Both the position numbers and the translations under genes were made by a program. The notes below the pieces were generated by a model. It saw only the letters and a program-made list of their open reading frames with translations, had not been told where the DNA came from and ran no database searches. Below, piece by piece: positions 1 through 6,984 of a stretch of 18,602 nucleotides of DNA (its first letter is position 1; each line of letters begins with the position of its first letter). This DNA comes from Nitrospirota bacterium (GTDB lineage Bacteria; Nitrospirota_A; Leptospirillia; Leptospirillales; Leptospirillaceae). The stretch is taken from assembly GCA_027415455.1 (NCBI GenBank), contig DAIBSV010000016.1:1-18602 (forward strand). Direction: 5' to 3'.

Positions 1-366
1 GACCATGGCGGGCTGAAGAGGGGAGCCGTTGGCGACAACCCAGTACATTTCACCGGCAGTGCGGACCTGCTCGAACTTGGAGTTCGTGAAATTGCGGGGG
101 GCGGGATCCATTCCGGCCGCACCGGGGCCGTTACCGTCTCCGGCCGCACCATGGCAGGTGTAGCAGGTTCCGGCACCGTTGAAGACGTCCTTGCCCTTGG
201 CGATCATGTCCTGGGTCACGGCAAAGGGAGGCTTCATGGCCTTGGCCGCCGCGATCTGGTCGGCAGGGACCCGGGGTTTGAGAATGTCGAGCTCGCCAGC
301 ATTGGCAGACATCGCGGAAAATCCGATGGCGGCCACGCCCAAGACTGCCAGTTTCCATGTTTTCAT
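1..366 (-). CDS. Periplasmic class I cytochrome c, C-terminus cut by window edge
   Basis: The visible 122 residues begin with a typical Sec signal peptide: MKTWK, a hydrophobic stretch, and a likely cut after Ala-Asn-Ala at residue 23. A single haem c attachment motif, CYTCH, follows at residues 68-72. After it comes a Gly-rich segment and then APRNF, as in small soluble cytochromes c. The protein should carry electrons in the periplasm. Met121, at the very edge of the window, could be the distal haem ligand, but the C-terminus is missing so this cannot be settled. The ATG at 366 is preceded by GGAGGG eight bases upstream, which fixes the start. The partner oxidase or reductase is not visible. 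Confidence 0.88.
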   Translation of the reverse strand, partial: MKTWKLAVLGVAAIGFSAMSANAGELDILKPRVPADQIAAAKAMKPPFAVTQDMIAKGKDVFNGAGTCYTCHGAAGDGNGPGAAGMDPAPRNFTNSKFEQVRTAGEMYWVVANGSPLQPAMV

Positions 367-679
367 AAGACCGACCCTCCGTAAGAATTGACCAAATTAA
401 ATTGGCTTCCATCGCGGGTTGGAAGAACGCAAAAAAGCCGGTCCCGGACAGAATCCGGATAAGATTTCTCCAGAGGGAGAGGCCACTAACCTGCCTTGGA
501 GACCGACATTGCCCGAGTCTTCCTGTCCTGCAATGAACTGTTTGAGTAGCAAGCCCATTAAATCATTGCATTCTTGACTTGTCAAGAGAATCGGATGAAT
601 CCTGGGGGCCAGACTGGATCTGCCGGGGCGACCGGATTCTTCGATTGCCCTTTTCCCCGGACTCTAGTAAGATCCGCCC
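367..679. other. Intergenic region between cytochrome c and trmI
   Basis: This 313-base gap separates two divergently read genes and should hold both promoters. Reading leftward, a weak candidate for the cytochrome gene is TTCCAA (424-419), 17 bases, then TTTAAT (401-396). The second hexamer lies inside an imperfect dyad at 392-405. Further out, still reading leftward, a short CCGGA/TCCGG hairpin (about 446-460) is followed by a T run at 433-438; it could be a leader attenuator but the stem is only 5 bp. A small inverted repeat, TTGAC-TT-GTCAA, lies at 574-585. No convincing gene or known riboswitch was recognised. Confidence 0.4.
396..424 (-). promoter_or_regulatory. Possible sigma70-type promoter of the cytochrome c gene
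   Basis: Read on the minus strand, TTCCAA (3 of 6 matches to the -35 box) and TTTAAT (5 of 6 to the -10 box) are separated by 17 bases. The -10 box lies about 30 bases before the cytochrome ATG. The weak -35 box makes this tentative. The near-palindrome CCAAATTAAATTGG at 392-405 overlaps the -10 box and might be an operator. Confidence 0.25.
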
Positions 680-1506
680 ATGTCCTTCTTGCCTGGAGAA
701 CCCCTTATCCTTTATATGCCCAACGGACGCGTCGTCTCCATCGCCGCCCTTCGCCCAGGCTCCAAAACCCATGTGGAAGGGAATCCCGTTCCGCACTCTT
801 ATCTGATGGAGGTGGCGAAGGAGGGCGTTCCTCTCGTGCTGGAGAAGGGGGGGTGGGTCCTTCCGCTTCGTCCTACCCACTCCGAATCCCTGTCGAATCT
901 CAAAAGACGGACCCAAATCATCTACCCCAAGGATCAAGGTCTTATCCTTCTCTGGGCCGATATCCGTCCCGGCCAGCGGGTCCTCGAGTCCGGGATCGGA
1001 AGCGGGGCCTGACGGTCTCCCTCCTTCGGATGGTTCGTCCCGGGGGATGCGTCCTGTCGATAGAGAGGAGGGCCGAACATGCCGAAGAGGCGATGCGCAA
1101 TATCGCTATTCTCGATCCTGCCGGGCCTCCGGATCATGAGCTCCGGATCGGCGACATGTATGATCCGGACCTTTTTGGCTCCGATGATCGCCTCTATGAT
1201 CGCGTGATCCTGGATCTGCCCGAGCCCTGGAAGGCGATCGACAACGTTCGAAAGGTCCTTCGGCCGGGAGGGATCCTTCTGACCTATGTCCCGACTCCTC
1301 TCCAGGTCCACACGCTCTCTCTCGCACTCCAGGAGACGAGACAATTCCATCTCATCCGAACCGTCGAGTCGATCGTGCGGGACTGGGAGTTCGGACCGCA
1401 GAGCGTCCGACCGGCCCATCGCATCGTCGGCCATACCGGCTTCGTGACGACCTGCCGATTCGTCTCCGAGCCGAGTCCGTACATTCCCTGGGAGCCCCCC
1501 TTCTAA
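680..1506 (+). pseudogene. trmI: tRNA (adenine-58-N1)-methyltransferase, split by a frameshift near 1009
   Basis: The first part (680-1012) encodes 110 residues ending in the SAM-binding motif ESGIGSGA and then meets TGA at 1010-1012. The rest continues in the next frame from 1009 to the TAA at 1504-1506: LTVSLL, then DLPEPW with the likely catalytic Asp179 of the rejoined numbering, and a VRPAHRIVGHTGF tail typical of TrmI. Restoring one C after 1009 gives an uninterrupted protein of about 275 residues, normal for the family. An in-frame TAA at 668-670 makes ATG 680 the first possible start; no good ribosome site precedes it. The enzyme makes m1A58 in the T-loop of tRNA. The break could be a sequencing error or a genuine inactivation. 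The family call is sure; the functional state is not. Confidence 0.85.
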
Positions 1507-2330
1507 CTCGAGAGGGGGGAATAGAGCCCCGGCCTTCTCTGTTCGAAGAAATCGCTTCGTGAGGCGACCTTTTTGGACAGGGCTTCCTCCGGTTCGATTT
1601 CTGCCACCAAAAGGGCAGGAGCGTTGGAGGAGGCCCGGGCGATGATGTCGCCCCGGGGGCCGATGATCTGGCTTTGTCCGATGAAGGTCAGGGGAGGCCT
1701 TCCTCCGCGTTCCTCCTGCCCGGTCCTGTTGGCCGTCACTGTGAAGACCCGGTTTTCCACCGAACGGAGAATCATTCCCTGGGGCCCGAAAGGAAGGACC
1801 CAGTTGGATGGGTGTGCCACCACAAGCGCCCCCGAAAGGGCCAGGGATCGAAGGGCTTCCGGGAAGAGCCAGTCAAAGCAGATCATGAGCCCCAGGGGCC
1901 CGAAAGGGGTCTCCACCACAGGCAGGGGGCTCGTTCCTTCGATGAAGAAATCCCGTTCCTCGTCGAACAGGTGGATCTTGTCGTAGGAAGCGAGGAGGTG
2001 ACTCCCCAAAACGGCGAGGGCTCCGTTCGAAACCCCTCCGTCGCGTTTTATGGGAAGGCCGGCGACCACGACGGCTCCGGTTTCGGAGGAAAGCTCCGAG
2101 AGGAATCTGAAAGTCGGGCCCCTTTCCGGTTCCGCCAGACCTGCGGCCTCGGAGGCTGAGTCGAACTGGTAGCCCGTGGCGAAGAGCTCGGGAAGGACGA
2201 TCAGGTCGGCCGAAGGATCGGGGCGTTCCAAAATCATCCGGGCGACCGATGCCCTGTTTTTTTCTGGTTGGCCGAAATCCGGCTGGTTCTGGACGACGGC
2301 CACCGTAATCTTTTTTCTTTGATTCTGCAT
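1503..2330 (-). CDS. Carbon-nitrogen hydrolase (nitrilase superfamily)
   Basis: The protein shows the Glu-Lys-Cys triad of nitrilase-fold amidases: Glu in VLPELFATGY, Lys in SYDKIHLF and the nucleophile Cys in MICFDWLFPE. In the longer form these are residues 60, 130 and 163. Members hydrolyse non-peptide C-N bonds (omega-amidases, N-carbamoyl amidases and others), and the substrate cannot be read from the sequence. I chose the ATG at 2330, which begins just before the first beta strand (KITVAVVQ). A GTG at 2366 would add 12 polar residues but would leave almost no leader behind the TATAAT at 2389-2384. Neither start has a strong ribosome site. The stop shares bases with the convergent trmI stop. 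The cytosolic location is inferred from the lack of a signal peptide. Confidence 0.85.
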   Translation of the reverse strand: MQNQRKKITVAVVQNQPDFGQPEKNRASVARMILERPDPSADLIVLPELFATGYQFDSASEAAGLAEPERGPTFRFLSELSSETGAVVVAGLPIKRDGGVSNGALAVLGSHLLASYDKIHLFDEERDFFIEGTSPLPVVETPFGPLGLMICFDWLFPEALRSLALSGALVVAHPSNWVLPFGPQGMILRSVENRVFTVTANRTGQEERGGRPPLTFIGQSQIIGPRGDIIARASSNAPALLVAEIEPEEALSKKVASRSDFFEQRRPGLYSPLSS

Positions 2331-2367
2331 TCTGTCAGGCCCCGGATGATTGTCGTTTCGATTCACT

Positions 2368-2392
2368 CATGCTAGCATGTGGCGATTATAAC
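2368..2392. promoter_or_regulatory. Divergent -10 elements with a 12-bp palindrome
   Basis: The octamer ATTATAAC at 2385-2392 reads TATAAC on plus (2387-2392). With the preceding base, G-ATTATA reads TATAATC on minus (TATAAT at 2389-2384). The same bases could therefore serve as -10 boxes for the outer membrane protein gene and the nitrilase gene. A perfect palindrome, CATGCTAGCATG, lies at 2368-2379, where a regulator could block the plus promoter and the start of the minus transcript. No clear -35 box is visible on either side, which suggests activator dependence or a chance match. Confidence 0.4.
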
Positions 2393-2461
2393 ACGGCGGT
2401 TCTTTGGAGGATCCTGAGGCCGAAGGGTGTCAGAAAAGAGGGGGGTTCTTTGCAGGAAAAA

Positions 2462-3208
2462 ATGAGCCAGATGCCAGGGCCGGCCGCTGAGGGGATTTCT
2501 CCTTCTCTCCTATCCCGACTCTTTTCAGGCGTGGCTCCTTTTTTTCTGGTGGTCATCCTTTTTTCCTTCCAAGGACTTGGTGCCGCCTGGGCGGTCGATA
2601 TCGACAACCAGGACGGACTCCCTGACTTTTCGGGACAGTCTGACGTTTCTCCCTCGGAGTCGGTCAACCCGCTCGGCGCTCCTGGTCAGATCCTCTTTCA
2701 GGCCGATATCGGATTTGTTCCGGCCAGCGGTCCGACGGTCACCGGGGCGATCGGAAACGAAGGTCTCGGGACGGGCTTTCTGGTGGGGATCGAAGGGGGA
2801 TATACCGTCTACAAGAACCTGGCCCTGACCGCCAGCATCTCGGTCCACGCCTTCGGCAACGATACCAACGTTCCGGTTCTGATCGGAGCCGAGTATTTCT
2901 TTGCCAACGGAGGCGGGTTTCCGATGACAGTGGCCAATAACCCGATCAATATTGTTCCCTACCTCGAGCTTGCCTTCGGACCGGCGTTCAACTCATCGAC
3001 GGCCAGCAATGGGGTCGGGGTGGGAACGACGGGGTTTGCCTTTCGGGTTGGGCCCGGCATCATGATTCCGTTTGGGACCGTCAAACACCAGGGCGTTTTT
3101 TTCGAGATCGACTATGAAAACCAGTCCGGACCCTTTTCCGGGGCGGGCCTATCGTCTTCTTCAATGGCCCTCGTTCCCGTCAAGATCGGATATATTACCC
3201 TTTTCTGA
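2462..3208 (+). CDS. Probable outer membrane beta-barrel protein, family not recognised
   Basis: The product is about 248 residues. It has a long N-region, a strongly hydrophobic segment (residues 24-40) and a likely signal-peptidase site after Ala-Trp-Ala at residue 44. The mature part is rich in Gly, Ser and Asn with alternating hydrophobic and polar residues. It ends in Phe after a short aromatic strand (GYITLF), the usual signature of outer membrane barrels assembled by BAM. Function is unknown. ATG 2462 has AGGA four bases upstream. A TTG at 2450 behind AGAGGGGGG is an equally possible start. The frame stays open back to 2369, but that start lies upstream of the candidate -10 box. The VOC gene follows after eight bases, so the two are probably cotranscribed. 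Confidence 0.75.
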   Translation: MSQMPGPAAEGISPSLLSRLFSGVAPFFLVVILFSFQGLGAAWAVDIDNQDGLPDFSGQSDVSPSESVNPLGAPGQILFQADIGFVPASGPTVTGAIGNEGLGTGFLVGIEGGYTVYKNLALTASISVHAFGNDTNVPVLIGAEYFFANGGGFPMTVANNPINIVPYLELAFGPAFNSSTASNGVGVGTTGFAFRVGPGIMIPFGTVKHQGVFFEIDYENQSGPFSGAGLSSSSMALVPVKIGYITLF

Positions 3209-3216
3209 GTGGAACG

Positions 3217-3600
3217 ATGATCCGGGTCTCCGGGCTTGACCATGTGGCCATACCCGTCTCCGACGTGGAGCGGTCGATCCGCTGGTACCAGACCTTGTTC
3301 GGTCTCGAACGGCGGTTCGAGAAGGAGTGGGGGACTGAACCGGCCTTCCTGTGTGCCGGTGGGACATGCATCGCTCTTTTGTCCAACGGCCAGGGCCTCC
3401 CGGAACACAGTCCGCCCACTGTGAGACATTTCTGCTTCCGGACGGATGAAGAGGCCTTTGGCCGAGCCCTAGAGGAACTTGAGGCCGCTGCCATTCCCTT
3501 CAGTCTTGACGATCATGGGGTCTCTCGCTCACTTTATTTTCAGGATCCGGACGGTCACTGGATCGAAGTGACTGTCTACCAGGCTGGAATGGAGCCCTGA
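3217..3600 (+). CDS. VOC-family (glyoxalase/bleomycin-resistance fold) protein
   Basis: The 127 residues form one vicinal oxygen chelate module of paired beta-alpha-beta-beta-beta units. It opens with LDHVAIPVSDVERSIRWYQ and closes with YFQDPDGHWIEV. His9, His71 and Glu117 sit where metal ligands are found in this superfamily, so a metal-dependent dimer is likely. Such proteins include glyoxalase I, epimerases, dioxygenases and resistance proteins, and the sequence alone does not choose between them. The ATG at 3217 follows the upstream stop by eight bases and is preceded by GTGGAA. The gene lies in a run of plus-strand genes with the outer membrane protein before it and the polyprenyl synthase after it. 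Confidence 0.85.
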   Translation: MIRVSGLDHVAIPVSDVERSIRWYQTLFGLERRFEKEWGTEPAFLCAGGTCIALLSNGQGLPEHSPPTVRHFCFRTDEEAFGRALEELEAAAIPFSLDDHGVSRSLYFQDPDGHWIEVTVYQAGMEP

Positions 3601-3644
3601 AGGGCCCGTCTTCCTTGACAATCATCACGGGTGAAGCTTATCTT

Positions 3645-4643
3645 ATGACCATGAATCCTCTTATGACAACAGGCGTCAACACGATCTGGTCCGCCTATCA
3701 GACTCAGATGGAGGCGGTGGAGGAACGGCTTCGCCTCATTCTGAAGGATGTTATCCCCCTCGCCAGCGAAATGACTTCCTATATCGTGAGCGGGGGGGGA
3801 AAGCGCCTCCGTCCCCTCCTGATGATCATCTCCTCCCGACTCTGCCAATCGGAAGGGGATGCGTCCATCCTGCTTGCCTCCGTCGTCGAGATGATCCATA
3901 CCGCGACCCTTCTCCACGATGATGTCGTGGATAGTGCCGATCTTCGCAGGGGAAAGCCGGCCGCCCACCAGCGGTGGGGAAATCAGCCCGCGATCCTTGT
4001 CGGTGACTTTCTCTATGCCAATTCCCTTTGGCTTGCCATGGGGCTCCACAACGACGAGGTCAACGATTCCCTGACGCTCGCTTGCAAGAAAATGTCCGAG
4101 GGTGAAATCCTCGAGCTTTTCCTCGATCGTAATCTCTCGGCCTCCGAGGAGGACTATTTCACAGTGGCAGCCTGCAAGACGGCGACACTCACTGCAAGTA
4201 CCTGTCGTCTGGGAGGCATTCTTGGCGATATTCCGGAATCCGGTAAGAACGCCCTTGAACAGTTCGGATATTTCGTGGGGATGGCCTTTCAGGTCGCCGA
4301 TGACGCTCTCGATTACATGGCCAGCGTCGACCGGCTCGGAAAGACCCTGGGCCGGGATCTGGCCGAGGGGAAGATGACGCTTCCCCTGATTCACTGCCTT
4401 GCGAATTCGCCATCTTCCGTCCGCCCCCTCCTGCAGTCCAAGATTGGGTCGGGGGTTTCCCGAAACGAGGATCTCGAGGAGGTTCTTTCCCTGATGCGCG
4501 AGACCGGATCGATCGAATATTCCCTTTCCAGGGCCAGGGAATTTACCCGTCTTGCCCAAGACAATCTCTCCACCTTTCCAGACTCTCCCGCCCGACAGCA
4601 TCTGTGGGCTCTCTCCGAATTCGTCATCGCCCGGGACATGTAA
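3645..4643 (+). CDS. Long-chain polyprenyl diphosphate synthase
   Basis: This trans-isoprenyl diphosphate synthase condenses isopentenyl diphosphate onto an allylic primer to build the side chain of a respiratory quinone. Visible motifs are GGGKRLRP (residues 50-57), the first Asp-rich motif LLHDDVVD (DD at 92-93) and the second, FQVADDALDY (DD at 219-220). The residues just before the first motif are small (Thr, Ala), which fits a long product rather than a C15 or C20 chain. Length, 332 residues, is normal. I chose ATG 3645 because GGTGAAG lies about nine bases upstream. ATG 3651, ATG 3663 and a TTG at 3615 are alternatives. The TTGACA at 3615-3620 resembles a -35 box, so an internal promoter is possible. 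Confidence 0.9.
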   Translation: MTMNPLMTTGVNTIWSAYQTQMEAVEERLRLILKDVIPLASEMTSYIVSGGGKRLRPLLMIISSRLCQSEGDASILLASVVEMIHTATLLHDDVVDSADLRRGKPAAHQRWGNQPAILVGDFLYANSLWLAMGLHNDEVNDSLTLACKKMSEGEILELFLDRNLSASEEDYFTVAACKTATLTASTCRLGGILGDIPESGKNALEQFGYFVGMAFQVADDALDYMASVDRLGKTLGRDLAEGKMTLPLIHCLANSPSSVRPLLQSKIGSGVSRNEDLEEVLSLMRETGSIEYSLSRAREFTRLAQDNLSTFPDSPARQHLWALSEFVIARDM

Positions 4644-4680
4644 CCGGGTCTCATCCCTTCCCCTCAATACGGAGGCATTC

Positions 4681-5964
4681 TTGGCAGATCTGATTCCCTT
4701 TAAAGGATTGGTTTACGCGGACTCCCTGAAATCGTCCATGGACCGTTTGACGACTCCTCCTTACGACATCATTTCAAAGGAGGCCCAGAAGGCCTTTTAC
4801 GACAAGCATCCCGATAATGTCATCCGTCTCGAGCTTCCGATTCCCCCGGACCCGGAAACCCCGGAAGACAATCGATACACCCGGGCCCGCAAGGATCTGG
4901 ACAGAATGATATCCTCCGGTGTCCTCAAAATTGACGAGGAGCCGGCCCTCTACCCCTACTCTATGACCTTTCGTGATCCTCTGACCGGGTCCGACCGGAC
5001 GATTCGCGGGTTTGTCGGTCGAATCCGGCTCGAGGAGTGGGAGAAGAAGATCGTCTATCCGCACGAAAGGACCCTCCAGGGTCCCAAGGAAGACCGGATG
5101 GCCCTTTTCAAGGCGACCTCCTGCTCGTTCAGTCAGATTTATCTTCTTTATCCCGATGCCCAAAGAGAAATCATGGGGCTGCTCGAAAAGAAGGCCAAAG
5201 AACGATTTCGGTCGACCGACGGAGACGGGGTTGTTCACACTCTTTCGGCGGTGACGGACAAGGCGACCATCGATGCGGTCGTGGGATCCTTTGGCAGAAA
5301 ATCCCTTTTCATTGCGGATGGCCATCACCGCTACGAAACCTATCTCGCCTACCGGAACTACAGACGGTCTCTCGAGGCCTCCCCCAATCCGAATGCCCCC
5401 TATGAATTCGTCACTGTCTTCCTCGCGGCCCTTGAAGACGAGAATCTTTCCGTCCTTCCGACTCACCGGCTGGTCAGGACTCTTTCCTCCGAAGGGCTTT
5501 CCACCTTCCTGTCGGCCCTTGAGTCCCGCTCAACGATCACGCGCTTCCCGGCCGCCGAATCCGACCGGTTCCTGTCGTCCCTTCGGCAATCCTCTCCCGC
5601 GGAGACGGTCATAGGAGTTGCGGTTCGCGATACGAAAGAACTCCTTATATGCCGGCTCAAGGTCGAACGGGGCGAAGGGGTCAAGGGACTCGACACCTAC
5701 TGGCTTCAGGAAGCCGTTCTGTCGGCGATTCTCGGAATCACCCCGGACCGGATCCGGACCGAGGATCTTCTTCGGTATGACAAGTCGGCTCCGTCAGTCC
5801 TTGAAAAGGTTTTTACTAACGGAGAATACCCCCTTGGATTTTTCATCCGGCCCGTTCCGGCCAAGGTGATTGAGGAGGTCTCCCTTCGCGGGGAGCTTAT
5901 GCCCCAGAAATCCACCTATTTTTATCCAAAACCGCTCACCGGGATGGTCATGGCGACCCTGTAG
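4681..5964 (+). CDS. DUF1015 family protein
   Basis: The 427-residue product carries the signatures of the DUF1015 family: LTTPPYD near residues 24-29, YPHERT near 126-131 and the most conserved block, IADGHHRYET, at 211-220. The family is widespread and its molecular role is not established to my knowledge; no transmembrane or signal segment is visible. The start is the TTG at 4681, decided by a strong ribosome site, ACGGAGG, whose GGAGG ends five bases before it. No ATG lies nearby, and the longer open frame reaching back to 4552 would overlap the polyprenyl synthase gene. It sits 37 bases after that gene and is likely cotranscribed. It converges on the pseudouridine synthase gene, with 17 bases between stops. 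Confidence 0.88.
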   Translation: MADLIPFKGLVYADSLKSSMDRLTTPPYDIISKEAQKAFYDKHPDNVIRLELPIPPDPETPEDNRYTRARKDLDRMISSGVLKIDEEPALYPYSMTFRDPLTGSDRTIRGFVGRIRLEEWEKKIVYPHERTLQGPKEDRMALFKATSCSFSQIYLLYPDAQREIMGLLEKKAKERFRSTDGDGVVHTLSAVTDKATIDAVVGSFGRKSLFIADGHHRYETYLAYRNYRRSLEASPNPNAPYEFVTVFLAALEDENLSVLPTHRLVRTLSSEGLSTFLSALESRSTITRFPAAESDRFLSSLRQSSPAETVIGVAVRDTKELLICRLKVERGEGVKGLDTYWLQEAVLSAILGITPDRIRTEDLLRYDKSAPSVLEKVFTNGEYPLGFFIRPVPAKVIEEVSLRGELMPQKSTYFYPKPLTGMVMATL

Positions 5965-5981
5965 AGGGTCAGAGGGGTATT

Positions 5982-6908
5982 TCAAGGGGCCATCTCGGTC
6001 AGCGTATCGATGGCCCCTTGCATGTCCTTCGGAATCGGGGAGGAAAACACCATCTCCTCTCCGGTGACCGGATGGATGAATCCCAGTTTCGCTGCATGAA
6101 GCATGATCCTGGGGAAGCGGGGATCGGCCTTTCCCCCCCTTTTTTTGTAGACCGGATCTCCTGCCAATGGATATCCCAGATGATGAAAATGAACGCGTAT
6201 CTGGTGAGTCCGTCCCGTCAGTAATGTAATGTCCACAAGAGAATATCCCTCGAGATAGGACTTCATGATTCTATATCGCGTCATGGAGGGCTTTCCCGTT
6301 GCCGTGACGGCGAATTTTTTCCGGTCTCCGCTCGACCGGCCGATAGGGGCCTCGATCATTCCCCGCTTTGTTGGAGGAATTCCGATGACCAGGGCAATAT
6401 AGCTCTTGGAGACTTGTCTGTCCTTGAATTGCCCCATCAGACGATCGAGGACCTCGGGGGTCTTGCCCACGACCATGAGACCGGAGGTATCCTGGTCCAG
6501 CCTGTGGACCAGTCCGGCTCTCGGGGGCCCATCACCCCCCTTTTCCGGACGGGTCTCCTTCATGAGATGCCCCAAAAGGCCATTCAGGAGCGTTCCCGAA
6601 CGGTGGCCAGGGGCGGGATGGACGACGAGTTGGGGAGGTTTGTTGATGACCAGAAGGGTTGCATCCTCGTAGACGATGTCAAGATCCATCTGCTCGGGGT
6701 TGTCGGCGCAGGGGGCAGGGGGCGGAATGAGGACGGTGATGAGGTCTCCTCCCCGGATCTTGTAGGAGGCGGCCTCTTCTGCCCCATTGACCGTGACGAG
6801 GCCTTCGTCGATGATCTTCTGAACCCGGGAGCGGGAAAAAGGAAGACACTTCTGGGTAAGATAATGGTCGAGCCTTTTCTTCGATTCTCCCGGATCTACC
6901 TGAAACAT
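5982..6908 (-). CDS. rluD: RluD-type 23S rRNA pseudouridine synthase (RluA family)
   Basis: The 308-residue protein has an S4 RNA-binding domain (about residues 10-60) and then the RluA-family catalytic core. GLVHRLDQDTSGLMVV (133-147) contains the catalytic Asp138, and LLTGRTHQIRVH lies further on. Enzymes of this type isomerise uridines, in RluD those of 23S rRNA helix 69; the exact target here is inferred. I chose ATG 6908, with AAGG seven bases upstream, because it starts just before the S4 domain and leaves 76 bases after the TPR gene. The longer frame to 7094 would overlap the TPR gene by 110 bases with a non-conserved extension. RluA-family genes often lie beside lspA, as here, though a TPR gene intervenes. 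Confidence 0.88.
   Translation of the reverse strand: MFQVDPGESKKRLDHYLTQKCLPFSRSRVQKIIDEGLVTVNGAEEAASYKIRGGDLITVLIPPPAPCADNPEQMDLDIVYEDATLLVINKPPQLVVHPAPGHRSGTLLNGLLGHLMKETRPEKGGDGPPRAGLVHRLDQDTSGLMVVGKTPEVLDRLMGQFKDRQVSKSYIALVIGIPPTKRGMIEAPIGRSSGDRKKFAVTATGKPSMTRYRIMKSYLEGYSLVDITLLTGRTHQIRVHFHHLGYPLAGDPVYKKRGGKADPRFPRIMLHAAKLGFIHPVTGEEMVFSSPIPKDMQGAIDTLTEMAP
5983..6020. repeat. Inverted repeat with 11-bp perfect arms at convergent gene ends
   Basis: CAAGGGGCCAT at 5983-5993 pairs exactly with ATGGCCCCTTG at 6010-6020 across a 16-base loop. It overlaps the stop codon of the pseudouridine synthase gene and lies just past the DUF1015 stop. No T run follows on either strand, so it is not a textbook intrinsic terminator. 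Its position between converging genes still suggests a role in ending both transcripts or protecting their 3' ends. Confidence 0.6.
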
Positions 6909-6984
6909 GCGAGAGCCTTGCTCCGGTGTCTCCGGATCATCACCGTCGGGAGCGAATCGCCCTTTTGATTTCTGTCGGATTATC

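Noticed and set aside
397..585. 62-codon open frame on minus upstream of cytochrome c
   Set aside because: No good ribosome site, no recognisable domain, and it lies where the cytochrome promoter and leader should be.
574..602. Promoter TTGACT plus -10 box for trmI
   Set aside because: At 16-18 bases after TTGACT no hexamer resembles a -10 box.
1001..1012. Programmed -1 frameshift in trmI
   Set aside because: GGGGCCT gives poor re-pairing in the -1 frame and there is no visible stimulatory hairpin; a one-base deletion or read error is simpler.
3615..3643. TTGACA as start of a polyprenyl synthase promoter
   Set aside because: The -35 match is perfect but the -10 region is poor (TATCTT at 18 bases is the best), so it is kept only as a remark in the gene entry.
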